Assembly (NCBI GenBank): GCA_007571185.1
Contig: RKRX01000020.1
Coordinates: forward strand, 1 to 9,880
Direction: 5' to 3'
Length of the DNA: 9,880 bases
Source of the DNA: Oceanicaulis sp.
GTDB taxonomy: Bacteria > Pseudomonadota > Alphaproteobacteria > Caulobacterales > Maricaulaceae
This document shows, in pieces, positions 1 through 7,279 of this stretch; position 1 is the first letter of the stretch; the number at the start of each line of letters is the position of its first letter. The position numbers and the translations under genes are program-made. A model generated the notes under the pieces. That model was not told the DNA's origin, did no database searches, and saw only the letters and a program-made list of their open reading frames with translations.

Positions 1-1
1 G

Positions 2-211
2 GAGGTCGAGTTCGCTCGGCTGGAAGGGAAGGTGGACACCATGCAAGCAGACCTTAAGGCCGCTTTAGCCGATTTTCGCAAGGATATGGCTGATCGGGAA
101 AAGGCCAACATGCGCTGGCTTATCACGTTCGGACTGGCTTTTCTCGCTGCGATCGTCGCGCTGCTGGGGTTTCATGGCGCATACCTGTCGTCTTTGATCC
201 AATCTCAGTAG
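2..211 (+). CDS. 3' end of small coiled-coil protein with C-terminal membrane anchor
   Basis: The frame is open from the left edge and ends at TAG 209-211, so the N-terminus is missing. The visible 69 residues begin with a charged, heptad-like helix (pattern ARLEGKVDTMQADLKAALADF, then more charged residues). It is followed by one hydrophobic segment of about 20 residues (coding roughly 119-187, WLITFGLAFLAAIVALLGF) and a short polar tail. This coil-then-single-TM layout is common among small bacterial proteins of unknown function, some of them prophage-linked; I recognise no specific family. An internal ATG at 41 could start a 56-residue product, but the coil continues in frame upstream, so the true start is probably outside the window. 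It lies 116 bases before the restriction gene on the same strand and shares no obvious function with it. Confidence 0.6.
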   Translation, partial: EVEFARLEGKVDTMQADLKAALADFRKDMADREKANMRWLITFGLAFLAAIVALLGFHGAYLSSLIQSQ

Positions 212-230
212 TGCCGTGAAGGTCGCGCCG

Positions 231-251
231 CCGGGCCTGCATGTGGCCGGG
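231..251 (+). other. Imperfect hairpin after the left-edge gene
   Basis: Just after the stop of the left-edge gene, GGCC 234-237 pairs with GGCC 245-248 around a 7-base loop. After one G-G mismatch two more pairs extend the stem (231-232 with 250-251). No T-run follows, so it is not a canonical intrinsic terminator. It could be a weak termination or mRNA-processing element, or chance in GC-rich sequence. Confidence 0.25.
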
Positions 252-271
252 TTCGTGGACACATGGACCAT

Positions 272-281
272 AAACCGGTTT
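272..281. repeat. 10-bp perfect palindrome upstream of the restriction gene
   Basis: AAACCGGTTT is its own reverse complement. It lies in the 116-base leader, 46 bases before the chosen start of the restriction gene, which is a reasonable place for an operator. I see no clear -35/-10 pair beside it. A regulatory role is a guess. Confidence 0.25.
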
Positions 282-327
282 GGCTTGCGGCCGTTGCGGG
301 GTAAGCGGAAGACAGGCGCGGGGCGGA

Positions 328-3300
328 ATGCAGCACTCGTTTTTTGACAAACCAATACTGAACTCTCCATATGCTGAGCCGCAATGGCATCACGCGCTTG
401 ATGACGATGGTCAGCCGCTTGATGCGCCTCCGGTTGAGGGCCGTCGGCCGTCGGCGTTGATCTCGCCGGTCCCAAGGCCCAAAAGGCGGCGTGCAGGAGC
501 ACAGTCTTCCTTGTCCTTGCACGCTGATGACGGCATTTCCACCGATCGGCAGGAATACAATGTCACCCAGATTGTGAACGAAATTCGCCGATCTGTTTCG
601 GCCTGGCGATCCCTTCCTAGTTCCCGGGACTGGAACGTAACGCCGGCGACGGCGCGCCTGCTTCAATACTGGCGCACGCATGATTTTGAGGGGATCCGCC
701 CGTTCTTTTGTCAGGTGGAGGCGGTTGAAACCCTGATCTGGCTGACCGAGGTTGCGCGAAAAGACCCCCGGCACAAGCGTTTCTGGGCCCATATTGAAAG
801 CGCGAATGCCGGCGCCAATCCTGATCTGATGCGCCTGGCCATGAAAATGGCGACCGGTGCGGGGAAAACCACCGTCATGGCCATGCTTGTGGCCTGGCAG
901 ACGATCAATGCGGTCCGGTCGCCGACGAGCAGGCTTTTCACGCGCGGGTTTCTGATTGTGACCCCCGGCATCACCATCAAGGACCGTCTGAGGGTTTTAC
1001 AGCCCGGCGACCCCGACAGTTACTATCAAAGCCGTGAACTCGTTCCTGATGACATGCAGGCTGATCTGGCGAAGGCGAAAATTGTCATTACGAACTACCA
1101 CGCCTTCCAGTTGCGGGAATTGCTGAACGCCAACCGAACCGCCCGCGCTCTGCTTCAGGGGCGGTCCGCCCCGCTGCAAAGCCGGGAAAATGAGGGGCAA
1201 ATGGTGCGGCGGGTCGCCGATGCGCTCATGGGGATCAAAAACATCGCCGTCATCAATGATGAGGCCCACCATTGTTATCGCCAAAGGCCCGATCCTGACG
1301 GCAAGGCGTTGACAGGCGAGGCCCGCAAAGAGGCGGAAGACAACAACAAGACCGCACACTTGTGGATCAGCGGCATTGAGGCGTTCAGGCGCAAGCTGGG
1401 CGTCCGGGCGGTGTATGATCTGTCTGCGACGCCTTTTTTCCTCAGCGGATCGGGCTGGGCGGAGGGGACTTTATTTCCCTGGACGGTGAGTGATTTTTCG
1501 CTCATGGATGCGATCGAGTGCGGGATTGTCAAGCTGCCGCGCATTCCGGTCGATGACAATATACCCGGCGCTGAAATGCCGGTGTTTCGCAATCTTTGGG
1601 ATCATATCGGCAAGGACGTGCCCAAAAAGGGCGGCCTTACCGCCGATCCGAACCGCATCCCCGACAAGCTGAAAACCGCGCTTCATTCGCTCTACAAACA
1701 TTATGCCCAGGTTGATGACGCCTGGCGGCGCGAGGGCATAGAGGTTCCGCCGGTCTTCATTGTGGTGTGCAACACCACCACCACGTCCAGGCTGGTTTAC
1801 GAATGGATCTCGGGTTGGCGCCGGCCCAATGAAGACGGCGACCAGGTTACCGAGCACCATGGCCATCTTCCGCTGTTCCGTAATTACGATGCTTACGGCG
1901 AACCCCTCGCCAAACCCAATACGCTGTTGATTGACAGCAGGCAGATCGAAAGCGGCGCGCTGGACAAGAACTTTCGTAAAATCGCCGCCGCTGAGATCGA
2001 GACATTCAGGCGCGAGAGAAAACAACGCGGCGACCACAGTCAGATCACCGACTCTGAATTGCTGCGTGAAGTGATGAACACGGTCGGCAGGAAGGGCCGG
2101 TTGGGTGAACACATTCGCTGTGTTGTGTCGGTCTCAATGCTGACGGAAGGGTGGGATGCCAACACCGTCACCCATATCCTCGGCGTTCGGGCCTTTGGCA
2201 CGCAGCTCTTGTGTGAACAGGTGGTCGGGCGCGGGCTGCGACGTCTCAGCTATGCGCTGAATGCTGAAGGTCTGTTTGATAGCGAATACGCCGACATTCT
2301 CGGCATACCCTTCAATTTTACCGCCAAGCCTGTCGTCGCCCCGCCCAGGGCGCCCCGAAAGACCACGTATGTCAAGGCTCTCAGGGAACGGACGCATCTG
2401 GAAATCGTGTTCCCGCGGGTGACCGGCTATCGCGTTGATCTGCCCGATGAACGTCTACAGGCGACCTTCACCGACGAGTCCTCTTATGAAATCGACCACG
2501 AAATGATCGGCGCCAGCCAGACCGATATGCAAGGCATTGTGGGTGAGGGACACACGCTCTCAACCGAACAGGCCCAGACCTTAAGGCCCAGTACGATTGC
2601 CATGGACCTGGCCAAACATGTTCTGAATCAACATTTCCGCGATCAGGACGGCAACCCGAAATATCATCTGTTTGGACAGATCAAAACCATCTGCCGACGG
2701 TGGATTGATGAAGGCCATCTCAAATGCCCCGGCGACACGCAAGCCTGGATGTTGAGTTTTTATCCCGAGATCGCCGCGCAAGCTGTGGAGCGGATCATGG
2801 CCGCGATTGTTCGCACCGTGTCCGATAAAGGGCGCATCAAGGCGGTCATTGATCCGTACAACCCTTCCGGTTCGTCCCGATTTGTCAACTTCACCACCGT
2901 CAAGGATGTTCGGGCGACCGACCCCGAAAAATGCCATGTCAATTTTGTGGTCGGCGACAGCGATTGGGAAGCGGAGTTTGCGCGCGTTGCGGAAAACCAT
3001 CCCCGGGTCGCCCGCTATGTGAAAAATCAGGGGTTGGGCTTCACCATCCCCTATAAGGACGGCCCTGTCGCCAGGGCGTATATTCCCGATTTCATCGCCT
3101 GTATCGACGATGGTCATGGCGAAGATGATCTGCTCAATCTCATTGTCGAGATCAAGGGTTTCAAAAACGAACAGGTGAAGCTGAAAAAACAGACGGTCGA
3201 GCAACACTGGGTTCCCGGCGTCAACGCGCTGTCGGCCCATGGCCGATGGGCGTTTGTACAGTTTGAAAGCGTTTTCGAAATCGGGCGGGAGTTTGCAGAA

Positions 3301-3342
3301 CAAATCACAGCGCTGACAGCTTCGACAGGAGGGCAAACCTGA
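328..3342 (+). CDS. Type III-style restriction endonuclease subunit (Res): SF2 helicase plus PD-(D/E)xK nuclease
   Basis: This 1004-residue protein is the ATP-dependent DNA translocase and cleavage subunit of a type III-like restriction-modification system. Superfamily 2 motifs appear in order: Walker A ATGAGKT with K180, motif II DEAH at 311-314, motif III SATP at 366-369, a TEGWD motif at 606-610, and motif VI QVVGRGLRR at 631-639. Near the C-terminus a nuclease signature follows: D921 in PDFIA, then E941-I-K943 in VEIKG, the PD-(D/E)xK pattern of type III Res proteins. The N-terminus (MQHSFFDKPILNSPY) and overall length resemble, from memory, the roughly 1000-residue group NCBI calls BPTD_3080-family restriction endonucleases. 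I chose ATG 328 because that N-terminus is typical; TTG 280 would add 16 untypical residues. Its ribosome site is weak. Its stop overlaps the methyltransferase start (TGATG), implying translational coupling. The core motifs are intact, so it should be active. Confidence 0.93.
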   Translation: MQHSFFDKPILNSPYAEPQWHHALDDDGQPLDAPPVEGRRPSALISPVPRPKRRRAGAQSSLSLHADDGISTDRQEYNVTQIVNEIRRSVSAWRSLPSSRDWNVTPATARLLQYWRTHDFEGIRPFFCQVEAVETLIWLTEVARKDPRHKRFWAHIESANAGANPDLMRLAMKMATGAGKTTVMAMLVAWQTINAVRSPTSRLFTRGFLIVTPGITIKDRLRVLQPGDPDSYYQSRELVPDDMQADLAKAKIVITNYHAFQLRELLNANRTARALLQGRSAPLQSRENEGQMVRRVADALMGIKNIAVINDEAHHCYRQRPDPDGKALTGEARKEAEDNNKTAHLWISGIEAFRRKLGVRAVYDLSATPFFLSGSGWAEGTLFPWTVSDFSLMDAIECGIVKLPRIPVDDNIPGAEMPVFRNLWDHIGKDVPKKGGLTADPNRIPDKLKTALHSLYKHYAQVDDAWRREGIEVPPVFIVVCNTTTTSRLVYEWISGWRRPNEDGDQVTEHHGHLPLFRNYDAYGEPLAKPNTLLIDSRQIESGALDKNFRKIAAAEIETFRRERKQRGDHSQITDSELLREVMNTVGRKGRLGEHIRCVVSVSMLTEGWDANTVTHILGVRAFGTQLLCEQVVGRGLRRLSYALNAEGLFDSEYADILGIPFNFTAKPVVAPPRAPRKTTYVKALRERTHLEIVFPRVTGYRVDLPDERLQATFTDESSYEIDHEMIGASQTDMQGIVGEGHTLSTEQAQTLRPSTIAMDLAKHVLNQHFRDQDGNPKYHLFGQIKTICRRWIDEGHLKCPGDTQAWMLSFYPEIAAQAVERIMAAIVRTVSDKGRIKAVIDPYNPSGSSRFVNFTTVKDVRATDPEKCHVNFVVGDSDWEAEFARVAENHPRVARYVKNQGLGFTIPYKDGPVARAYIPDFIACIDDGHGEDDLLNLIVEIKGFKNEQVKLKKQTVEQHWVPGVNALSAHGRWAFVQFESVFEIGREFAEQITALTASTGGQT

Positions 3343-6251
3343 TGGCCGGCAAAACCCCGAAAAAGAGCGCCAAACAGGTTGAGACCCTGGTGCATGAGGG
3401 CGCGGCGCGCCGCAACATCCCCACGGCGGAGCTTTCCGGTCTCGCCGCATCCATGGAAGAGCAAGCCCCGTTCGGGCCAGCCTCGTTTGAACGCGCCAAT
3501 CCGCTGGCCCGGGGTGAAACCCGTGACCGGGATGAACAGCTCGACCCCCAAATCATCTGGAAAGGCGCCCGCCTGCGCCTGACCGGGCGACAGATTGAAA
3601 CCCTGAAAGCGGGCGGCGAAGTCGAGATTGATGAGGCGCAACTGGTCTGGCGCGGCAAGGATCAGCAAGATTGGTCCAATCTGATCGTTCCCGCGCCGCC
3701 GCTCTATATCCAGGACAAGGTTCACCCCAAGGTCATTATTGACGACCTGAAACGTCAGACGACAAACCGACGGGACGCGCAGGCGGAAAGCCCTCTCAAT
3801 CTCTTTGAAGGTTTCAACGGTTTGGATCCCGCGGCGAAAACCGAATTTTACCGCCACGACCAGCACTGGCAAAACCGCATGATCCTGGGCGACAGTCTTC
3901 AGGTGATGGCGAGCCTGGCGGAGCGCGAGACACTGCGCGGCAAGGTGCAGTGCATTTATTTCGACCCGCCCTATGGCATCAAATTCAATTCAAACTGGCA
4001 GGTCTCCACCCGCAGCCGCGATGTCAGGGACGGCAAGCCCGAACAGATCACGCGCGAACCTGAACAGATCAAGGCGTTTCGCGACACCTGGAAAGACGGC
4101 ATTCACAGCTATCTGACCTATTTACGCGACCGCCTGACCGTCATGCGGGATTTATTGACGGACACCGGTTCAATTTTCGTTCAGATCGGCGATGAGAATG
4201 TGCATTATGTGCGCGCCCTGATGGATGAAGTGTTCGGGGCGGAGAATTATCAGAACCTGATATATTTTTCGACGACAGGCGGCCTTGCCAATAACGGGCT
4301 CACCCGTCTGGGCGATTATGTGCTCTGGTATTGTCGGGATAAGGATAGCTGTAAAATCCGGCAATTATACGAGGCCAAAAAAGGCGCCGATCACAACCAG
4401 AGCGCCTATAAGAATGTCGAGCTGCCCGATGGGGAGAGGAGACGGCTAAGTCGAGAAGAGATTGCAGACAGCACGAAAATCCCAGATTCTGGAAGGGTTT
4501 ACACAATTGATAATTTGTGTGGGCAGGGAGATGCCAAAGATCCAACACCTTTTGACTTTCAAGGAAGACGATACTGGCCTGCCAGAAGTAGCCATTGGAA
4601 GCCGAGGTATCCAGAAGGACTTTCCCGGCTTGAGAAGGCCAACAGGCTTCACCGTTCAGGAAAAACACTGAGATATATAAGGTTTTTCGAAGATTATCCG
4701 GTTTCTCAAATCAAAAATGTCTGGTTGGACACAGTGCATTGGGGAGGCGTAGACGGCAAAGCGTATGTCGTTCAGACCAACGCCAAGGTCATTGAACGCT
4801 GTATTCTCATGTCCACCGATCCCGGTGATCTGGTTCTTGATCCGACTTGCGGTTCGGGAACGACGGCGACAGTCGCTGAGCAATGGGGGCGGCGCTGGAT
4901 CACCATCGACACATCGCGGGTCGCCCTGGCGCTGGCCCGCACGCGCCTGATGGCGGCGCGTTATCCTTATTACTATCTCGCTGACAGCACCGCGGGCAGA
5001 AAAAAGGAAGGGACGGTTTCCGGCCTTGCCCCGCCCGATACGCCGGTCTGTCAGGATATCCGTCAAGGTTTCGTTTATCAGCGCGCGCCGCATATTATGC
5101 TCAGCACGATTTCAAACAACGCCGAAATCGATGTCATCTGGGACAAATGGCGCCAAACCCTTGAACCTTTGCGTGAACAACTCAATGCGGTGACCGGCCA
5201 GCAATACGAAGAGTGGCAAATTCCCCGTGCGCCGGATGAGAGCTGGCCACCGCGCGCTCGTGAGCTGCACCATGTCTGGCGGCAAGCGCGCATCGCGCGC
5301 CAACGGGAAATAGATGCCTCCATCGCGCAAAAGGCCGAGGTCGAATATCTCTATGATCGTCCCTACGAAGACCCGTCAAAAATCCGCGTTGCGGGCCCTT
5401 TCACCGTCGAAAGCCTGTCCCCGCACAGGGTCATCCCGGCCGGTGCGGACATCGACCCGTTAAAGACGGGCGCTGTGACCCCGGTCCAGGATTTTGCCGC
5501 CGTGGTGTTGGAAAACCTCACAACCGCTGGCGTGCATCAATCCGACAAGCAAGACCGGATCGCCTTTACCGCCATGCAAGGCTGGCCAGGCCATTATATT
5601 GCCGCGACAGGGGTTTATGAACAAGACGGAGCGTCCAAGCGGGCGGCGATTTTCATCGGTCCCGAATTCGGCTCCATCACCCGCCCCGATCTGATGGCGG
5701 CCGCAAGGGAGGCCAGCGAGGGTCGTTTTGACCTGCTTATCGCCTGTGGTTTCAATTTTGACGCCCATTCCGCTGAGGTGAGCCGGTTGGGCCCGCTGCC
5801 CATTCTCAAGGCGAAAATGAACCCTGACCTGCATATGGCCGATGATCTGAAAAACACCGGCAAGGGCAATCTGTTCGTGGTCTTCGGTGAACCCGATATC
5901 ACATGGCGGTTCGATGATGACGGCCGGATTATCGTCGAGGTTCTGGGCATTGACGTCTTCGATCCCAAAACCGATGCGGTGCGCGCCTCTGGCAAGGACG
6001 ATCTGGCGGCCTGGTTCATCGACACCGATTATGACGAAGAAAGTTTCTTTGTCCGCCATGCCTATTTCATGGGGGCCAACGACCCCTATAAATCCCTGAA
6101 AACCAGCCTCAAAGCCGATATCGACGAAGACGCCTGGGCCACGCTCTACCGGGACACATCCCGCCCATTTCCCAAGCCCGAAACCGGCCGGTTCGCCGTC
6201 AAAGTCATCAACCATTTCGGCGACGAAGTGATGAAAGTGTTCGCGGTGTAG
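3342..6251 (+). CDS. Type III-style site-specific adenine DNA methyltransferase (Mod), long form
   Basis: This 969-residue enzyme should transfer a methyl group from S-adenosylmethionine to adenine N6 in the recognition site, protecting host DNA and supplying sequence specificity to Res. The catalytic motif DPPY is at 208-211 and the SAM-binding motif DPTCGSGTT begins at D500. Catalytic before cofactor motif, with the target-recognition region between them, is the beta-class order used by type III Mod proteins. Residues about 305-470 are the likely target-recognition domain and are AT-richer than the rest. Roughly 400 residues follow motif I, so it is longer than classical Mod proteins (around 650 residues). 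This tail has no motif I recognise; it may contact Res or add another module. Translation starts at an ATG overlapping the Res stop, preceded by a strong AGGAGG site (3327-3332) nine bases upstream. Confidence 0.93.
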   Translation: MAGKTPKKSAKQVETLVHEGAARRNIPTAELSGLAASMEEQAPFGPASFERANPLARGETRDRDEQLDPQIIWKGARLRLTGRQIETLKAGGEVEIDEAQLVWRGKDQQDWSNLIVPAPPLYIQDKVHPKVIIDDLKRQTTNRRDAQAESPLNLFEGFNGLDPAAKTEFYRHDQHWQNRMILGDSLQVMASLAERETLRGKVQCIYFDPPYGIKFNSNWQVSTRSRDVRDGKPEQITREPEQIKAFRDTWKDGIHSYLTYLRDRLTVMRDLLTDTGSIFVQIGDENVHYVRALMDEVFGAENYQNLIYFSTTGGLANNGLTRLGDYVLWYCRDKDSCKIRQLYEAKKGADHNQSAYKNVELPDGERRRLSREEIADSTKIPDSGRVYTIDNLCGQGDAKDPTPFDFQGRRYWPARSSHWKPRYPEGLSRLEKANRLHRSGKTLRYIRFFEDYPVSQIKNVWLDTVHWGGVDGKAYVVQTNAKVIERCILMSTDPGDLVLDPTCGSGTTATVAEQWGRRWITIDTSRVALALARTRLMAARYPYYYLADSTAGRKKEGTVSGLAPPDTPVCQDIRQGFVYQRAPHIMLSTISNNAEIDVIWDKWRQTLEPLREQLNAVTGQQYEEWQIPRAPDESWPPRARELHHVWRQARIARQREIDASIAQKAEVEYLYDRPYEDPSKIRVAGPFTVESLSPHRVIPAGADIDPLKTGAVTPVQDFAAVVLENLTTAGVHQSDKQDRIAFTAMQGWPGHYIAATGVYEQDGASKRAAIFIGPEFGSITRPDLMAAAREASEGRFDLLIACGFNFDAHSAEVSRLGPLPILKAKMNPDLHMADDLKNTGKGNLFVVFGEPDITWRFDDDGRIIVEVLGIDVFDPKTDAVRASGKDDLAAWFIDTDYDEESFFVRHAYFMGANDPYKSLKTSLKADIDEDAWATLYRDTSRPFPKPETGRFAVKVINHFGDEVMKVFAV
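4260..4755 (+). other. AT-rich target-recognition segment inside Mod
   Basis: This segment lies between the catalytic and SAM motifs of the methyltransferase, where beta-class enzymes carry their target-recognition domain. By hand count 4441-4740 is about 45% GC, against about 68% over 4861-4920. Codon choice also changes, with more AAA, ATA and AGA-type codons. The reading frame stays open throughout. The edges are approximate. Exchange of recognition domains between Mod alleles by recombination is well known and fits this pattern. Confidence 0.5.
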
Positions 6252-6284
6252 GCGAAGAGCAGATTAACAGCTGGAGATTGGCTT

Positions 6285-6746
6285 ATGAGCAAAGTGGGAA
6301 AATGCCCGATATGGGGCACGAAAGCGAATATCGAAAGTCGTACTGAGGATGGCCGCATCGTCGTCACTTATTCACCGCGTGCTGGGGGTGGATATTCCAT
6401 TTCTGGAGATGCCAAGAAGACGCTCAGAGGATTGGACGAGATCAGTAAAGTTAGGCTCACGTCATGGCTTGTCGAACAGCGAATACGGTGTGTCAAATCT
6501 CCCGACATATTGTCCAAAACCATGGATGAAATAAAACGTAGACCTGAAGTGAGGGGTCAAGATAGGCGCGCTAATTTACTTCGGTATCTTTATCACTTCT
6601 TCTATGAAAAAGAAGTAGAATTCCAAGGGTTGGATAAAACTAGTTTTGAGTTGTTAGCTTGGACTTCATCTCTCACAATATCTGAAGTCATCAAGATTGC
6701 TGAAAGTTGCCGTGAACGAGAATGGATTGAGTATAAAAAAGATTGA
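6285..6746 (+). CDS. N-terminal part of accessory protein (probably one gene with the next frame, split by frameshift)
   Basis: A 153-residue frame starts at ATG 6285, with GGAG 6273-6276 eight bases upstream, 33 bases after the Mod stop. It begins KCPIWGTKA and then has SPRAGGGYSISGDA. From memory these two patterns begin a widespread family of uncharacterised proteins of about 330 residues ending in a nucleoside-deoxyribosyltransferase-like domain. Only CPxW is present, not a full CxxC pair, so I do not call a zinc ribbon. The rest looks helical and may be a sensor or partner-binding region. The frame runs into TGA at 6744-6746 just after an A6 run. The next frame, shifted by one, carries the expected C-terminal domain. 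The 3' half is strikingly AT-rich (about 36% GC over 6541-6780). Alternatively this is a stand-alone small protein. Confidence 0.7.
   Translation: MSKVGKCPIWGTKANIESRTEDGRIVVTYSPRAGGGYSISGDAKKTLRGLDEISKVRLTSWLVEQRIRCVKSPDILSKTMDEIKRRPEVRGQDRRANLLRYLYHFFYEKEVEFQGLDKTSFELLAWTSSLTISEVIKIAESCREREWIEYKKD
6735..6741 (+). other. A6-G homopolymer at the junction of the two accessory frames
   Basis: AAAAAAG lies where the N-terminal frame must shift by -1 to enter the C-terminal frame. The upstream frame reads AAA-AAA-GAT-TGA. Re-reading one base, or having one extra A, gives AAA-AAA-AGA-TTG and opens directly into the downstream frame, giving a continuous product of about 331 residues. Three explanations fit: an indel mutation, a homopolymer sequencing error, or productive slippage by polymerase or ribosome. 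The heptamer is not phased as X-XXY-YYZ for the upstream frame, so classical tandem ribosomal slippage is less favoured than transcriptional slippage or a real indel. Confidence 0.55.
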
Positions 6747-7279
6747 GATTATCATACCCGTTTACTTTTCATAAATTGAAACTCAAGAGGCTAGGTTACA
6801 CGCGTTGTAAGCGCCTTGTTAAACTTGACGGTATGAATCTTATGTCAAAACAGGTTTTTATCGCCATGTGGTTTGATGCCTCCATGAATGATGTTTACGA
6901 AAAAGGCATCGAGCCAGCCATTAAGGAGGCGGGCTATGAACCGATGCGCATCGACCGAAAACAGCATAACAACAAAATTGATGATCAAATCATCGACGAA
7001 ATCAAATACTCTCGCTTTCTAGTCGCTGATGTCACCCAAGATGAATCCGGCGCGCGCGGCGGCGTCTATTACGAAGCCGGTTTTGCCCATGGACTCAAGG
7101 ACTGTGGACGCAAGATTGAGGTCATTTTCACCTGTCGGAAAGATGTGATCGACGAAGTGCATTTTAACATACGGCAATACAATCACATCATCTGGGAAAC
7201 CCCGGAAGATTTGAAGGAGCGTCTTGTGAACCGCATAGCCGCAGTGATCGGGGATGGCCCCCTGAAAAAACCCAAGTGA
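6743..7279 (+). CDS. C-terminal nucleoside 2-deoxyribosyltransferase/TIR-like domain protein (part of split accessory gene)
   Basis: The frame is usable from TTG 6743, overlapping the previous stop, and gives 178 residues. A protein starting at ATG 6842 would hold only the domain, beginning MSKQVFIAMWFD. Seen features: a beta-strand start VFIAMWF, then an NNKIDDQIIDEI helix, SRFLVADVT, and the signature GGVYYEAGFAHGL with E111 (numbered from 6743), followed by IEVIFTCRKD. This is the Rossmann-like layout of nucleoside 2-deoxyribosyltransferase and TIR-type domains, where the conserved Glu is the catalytic nucleophile. Related folds in defence systems cleave NAD or make nucleotide signals. The actual substrate here is unknown. 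The preceding residues (KLKLKRLGYTRCKRLV) look like the linker expected inside a full-length protein, not a natural start. No convincing ribosome site precedes 6743, 6833 or 6842. It ends in a GTGA overlap with the helicase gene. Confidence 0.75.
   Translation: MRLSYPFTFHKLKLKRLGYTRCKRLVKLDGMNLMSKQVFIAMWFDASMNDVYEKGIEPAIKEAGYEPMRIDRKQHNNKIDDQIIDEIKYSRFLVADVTQDESGARGGVYYEAGFAHGLKDCGRKIEVIFTCRKDVIDEVHFNIRQYNHIIWETPEDLKERLVNRIAAVIGDGPLKKPK

Noticed and set aside
280..327. TTG at 280 as the start of the restriction subunit
   Set aside because: It adds 16 residues unlike the usual start of this protein group, whereas ATG 328 gives the familiar FFDKPILNSPY beginning. There is no ribosome site before 280.
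344..373. TTGACA 344-349 as a promoter for the cassette
   Set aside because: It lies inside the coding start (codons of FFDKPILNS), and no good -10 hexamer sits 16-18 bases downstream.
2581..3450. Long antisense open frame (289 codons) opposite the Res/Mod junction
   Set aside because: It overlaps strongly supported coding sequence, has no recognisable motif and is expected from GC-biased third positions.
5460..6215. Antisense open frame (251 codons) opposite the Mod C-terminus
   Set aside because: It is a shadow of the Mod reading frame with low-complexity, motif-free translation.
6300..6410. Zinc ribbon at the start of the accessory protein
   Set aside because: Only CPIW is present and the later turn is PRAGG, so four metal ligands are not visible.
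6735..6741. Classical -1 ribosomal frameshift heptamer A-AAA-AAG
   Set aside because: The heptamer is present but the upstream frame reads AAA-AAA-GAT, so its phase is wrong for standard tandem slippage, and no obvious downstream pseudoknot was seen. It is kept only as a homopolymer slippage or indel site.
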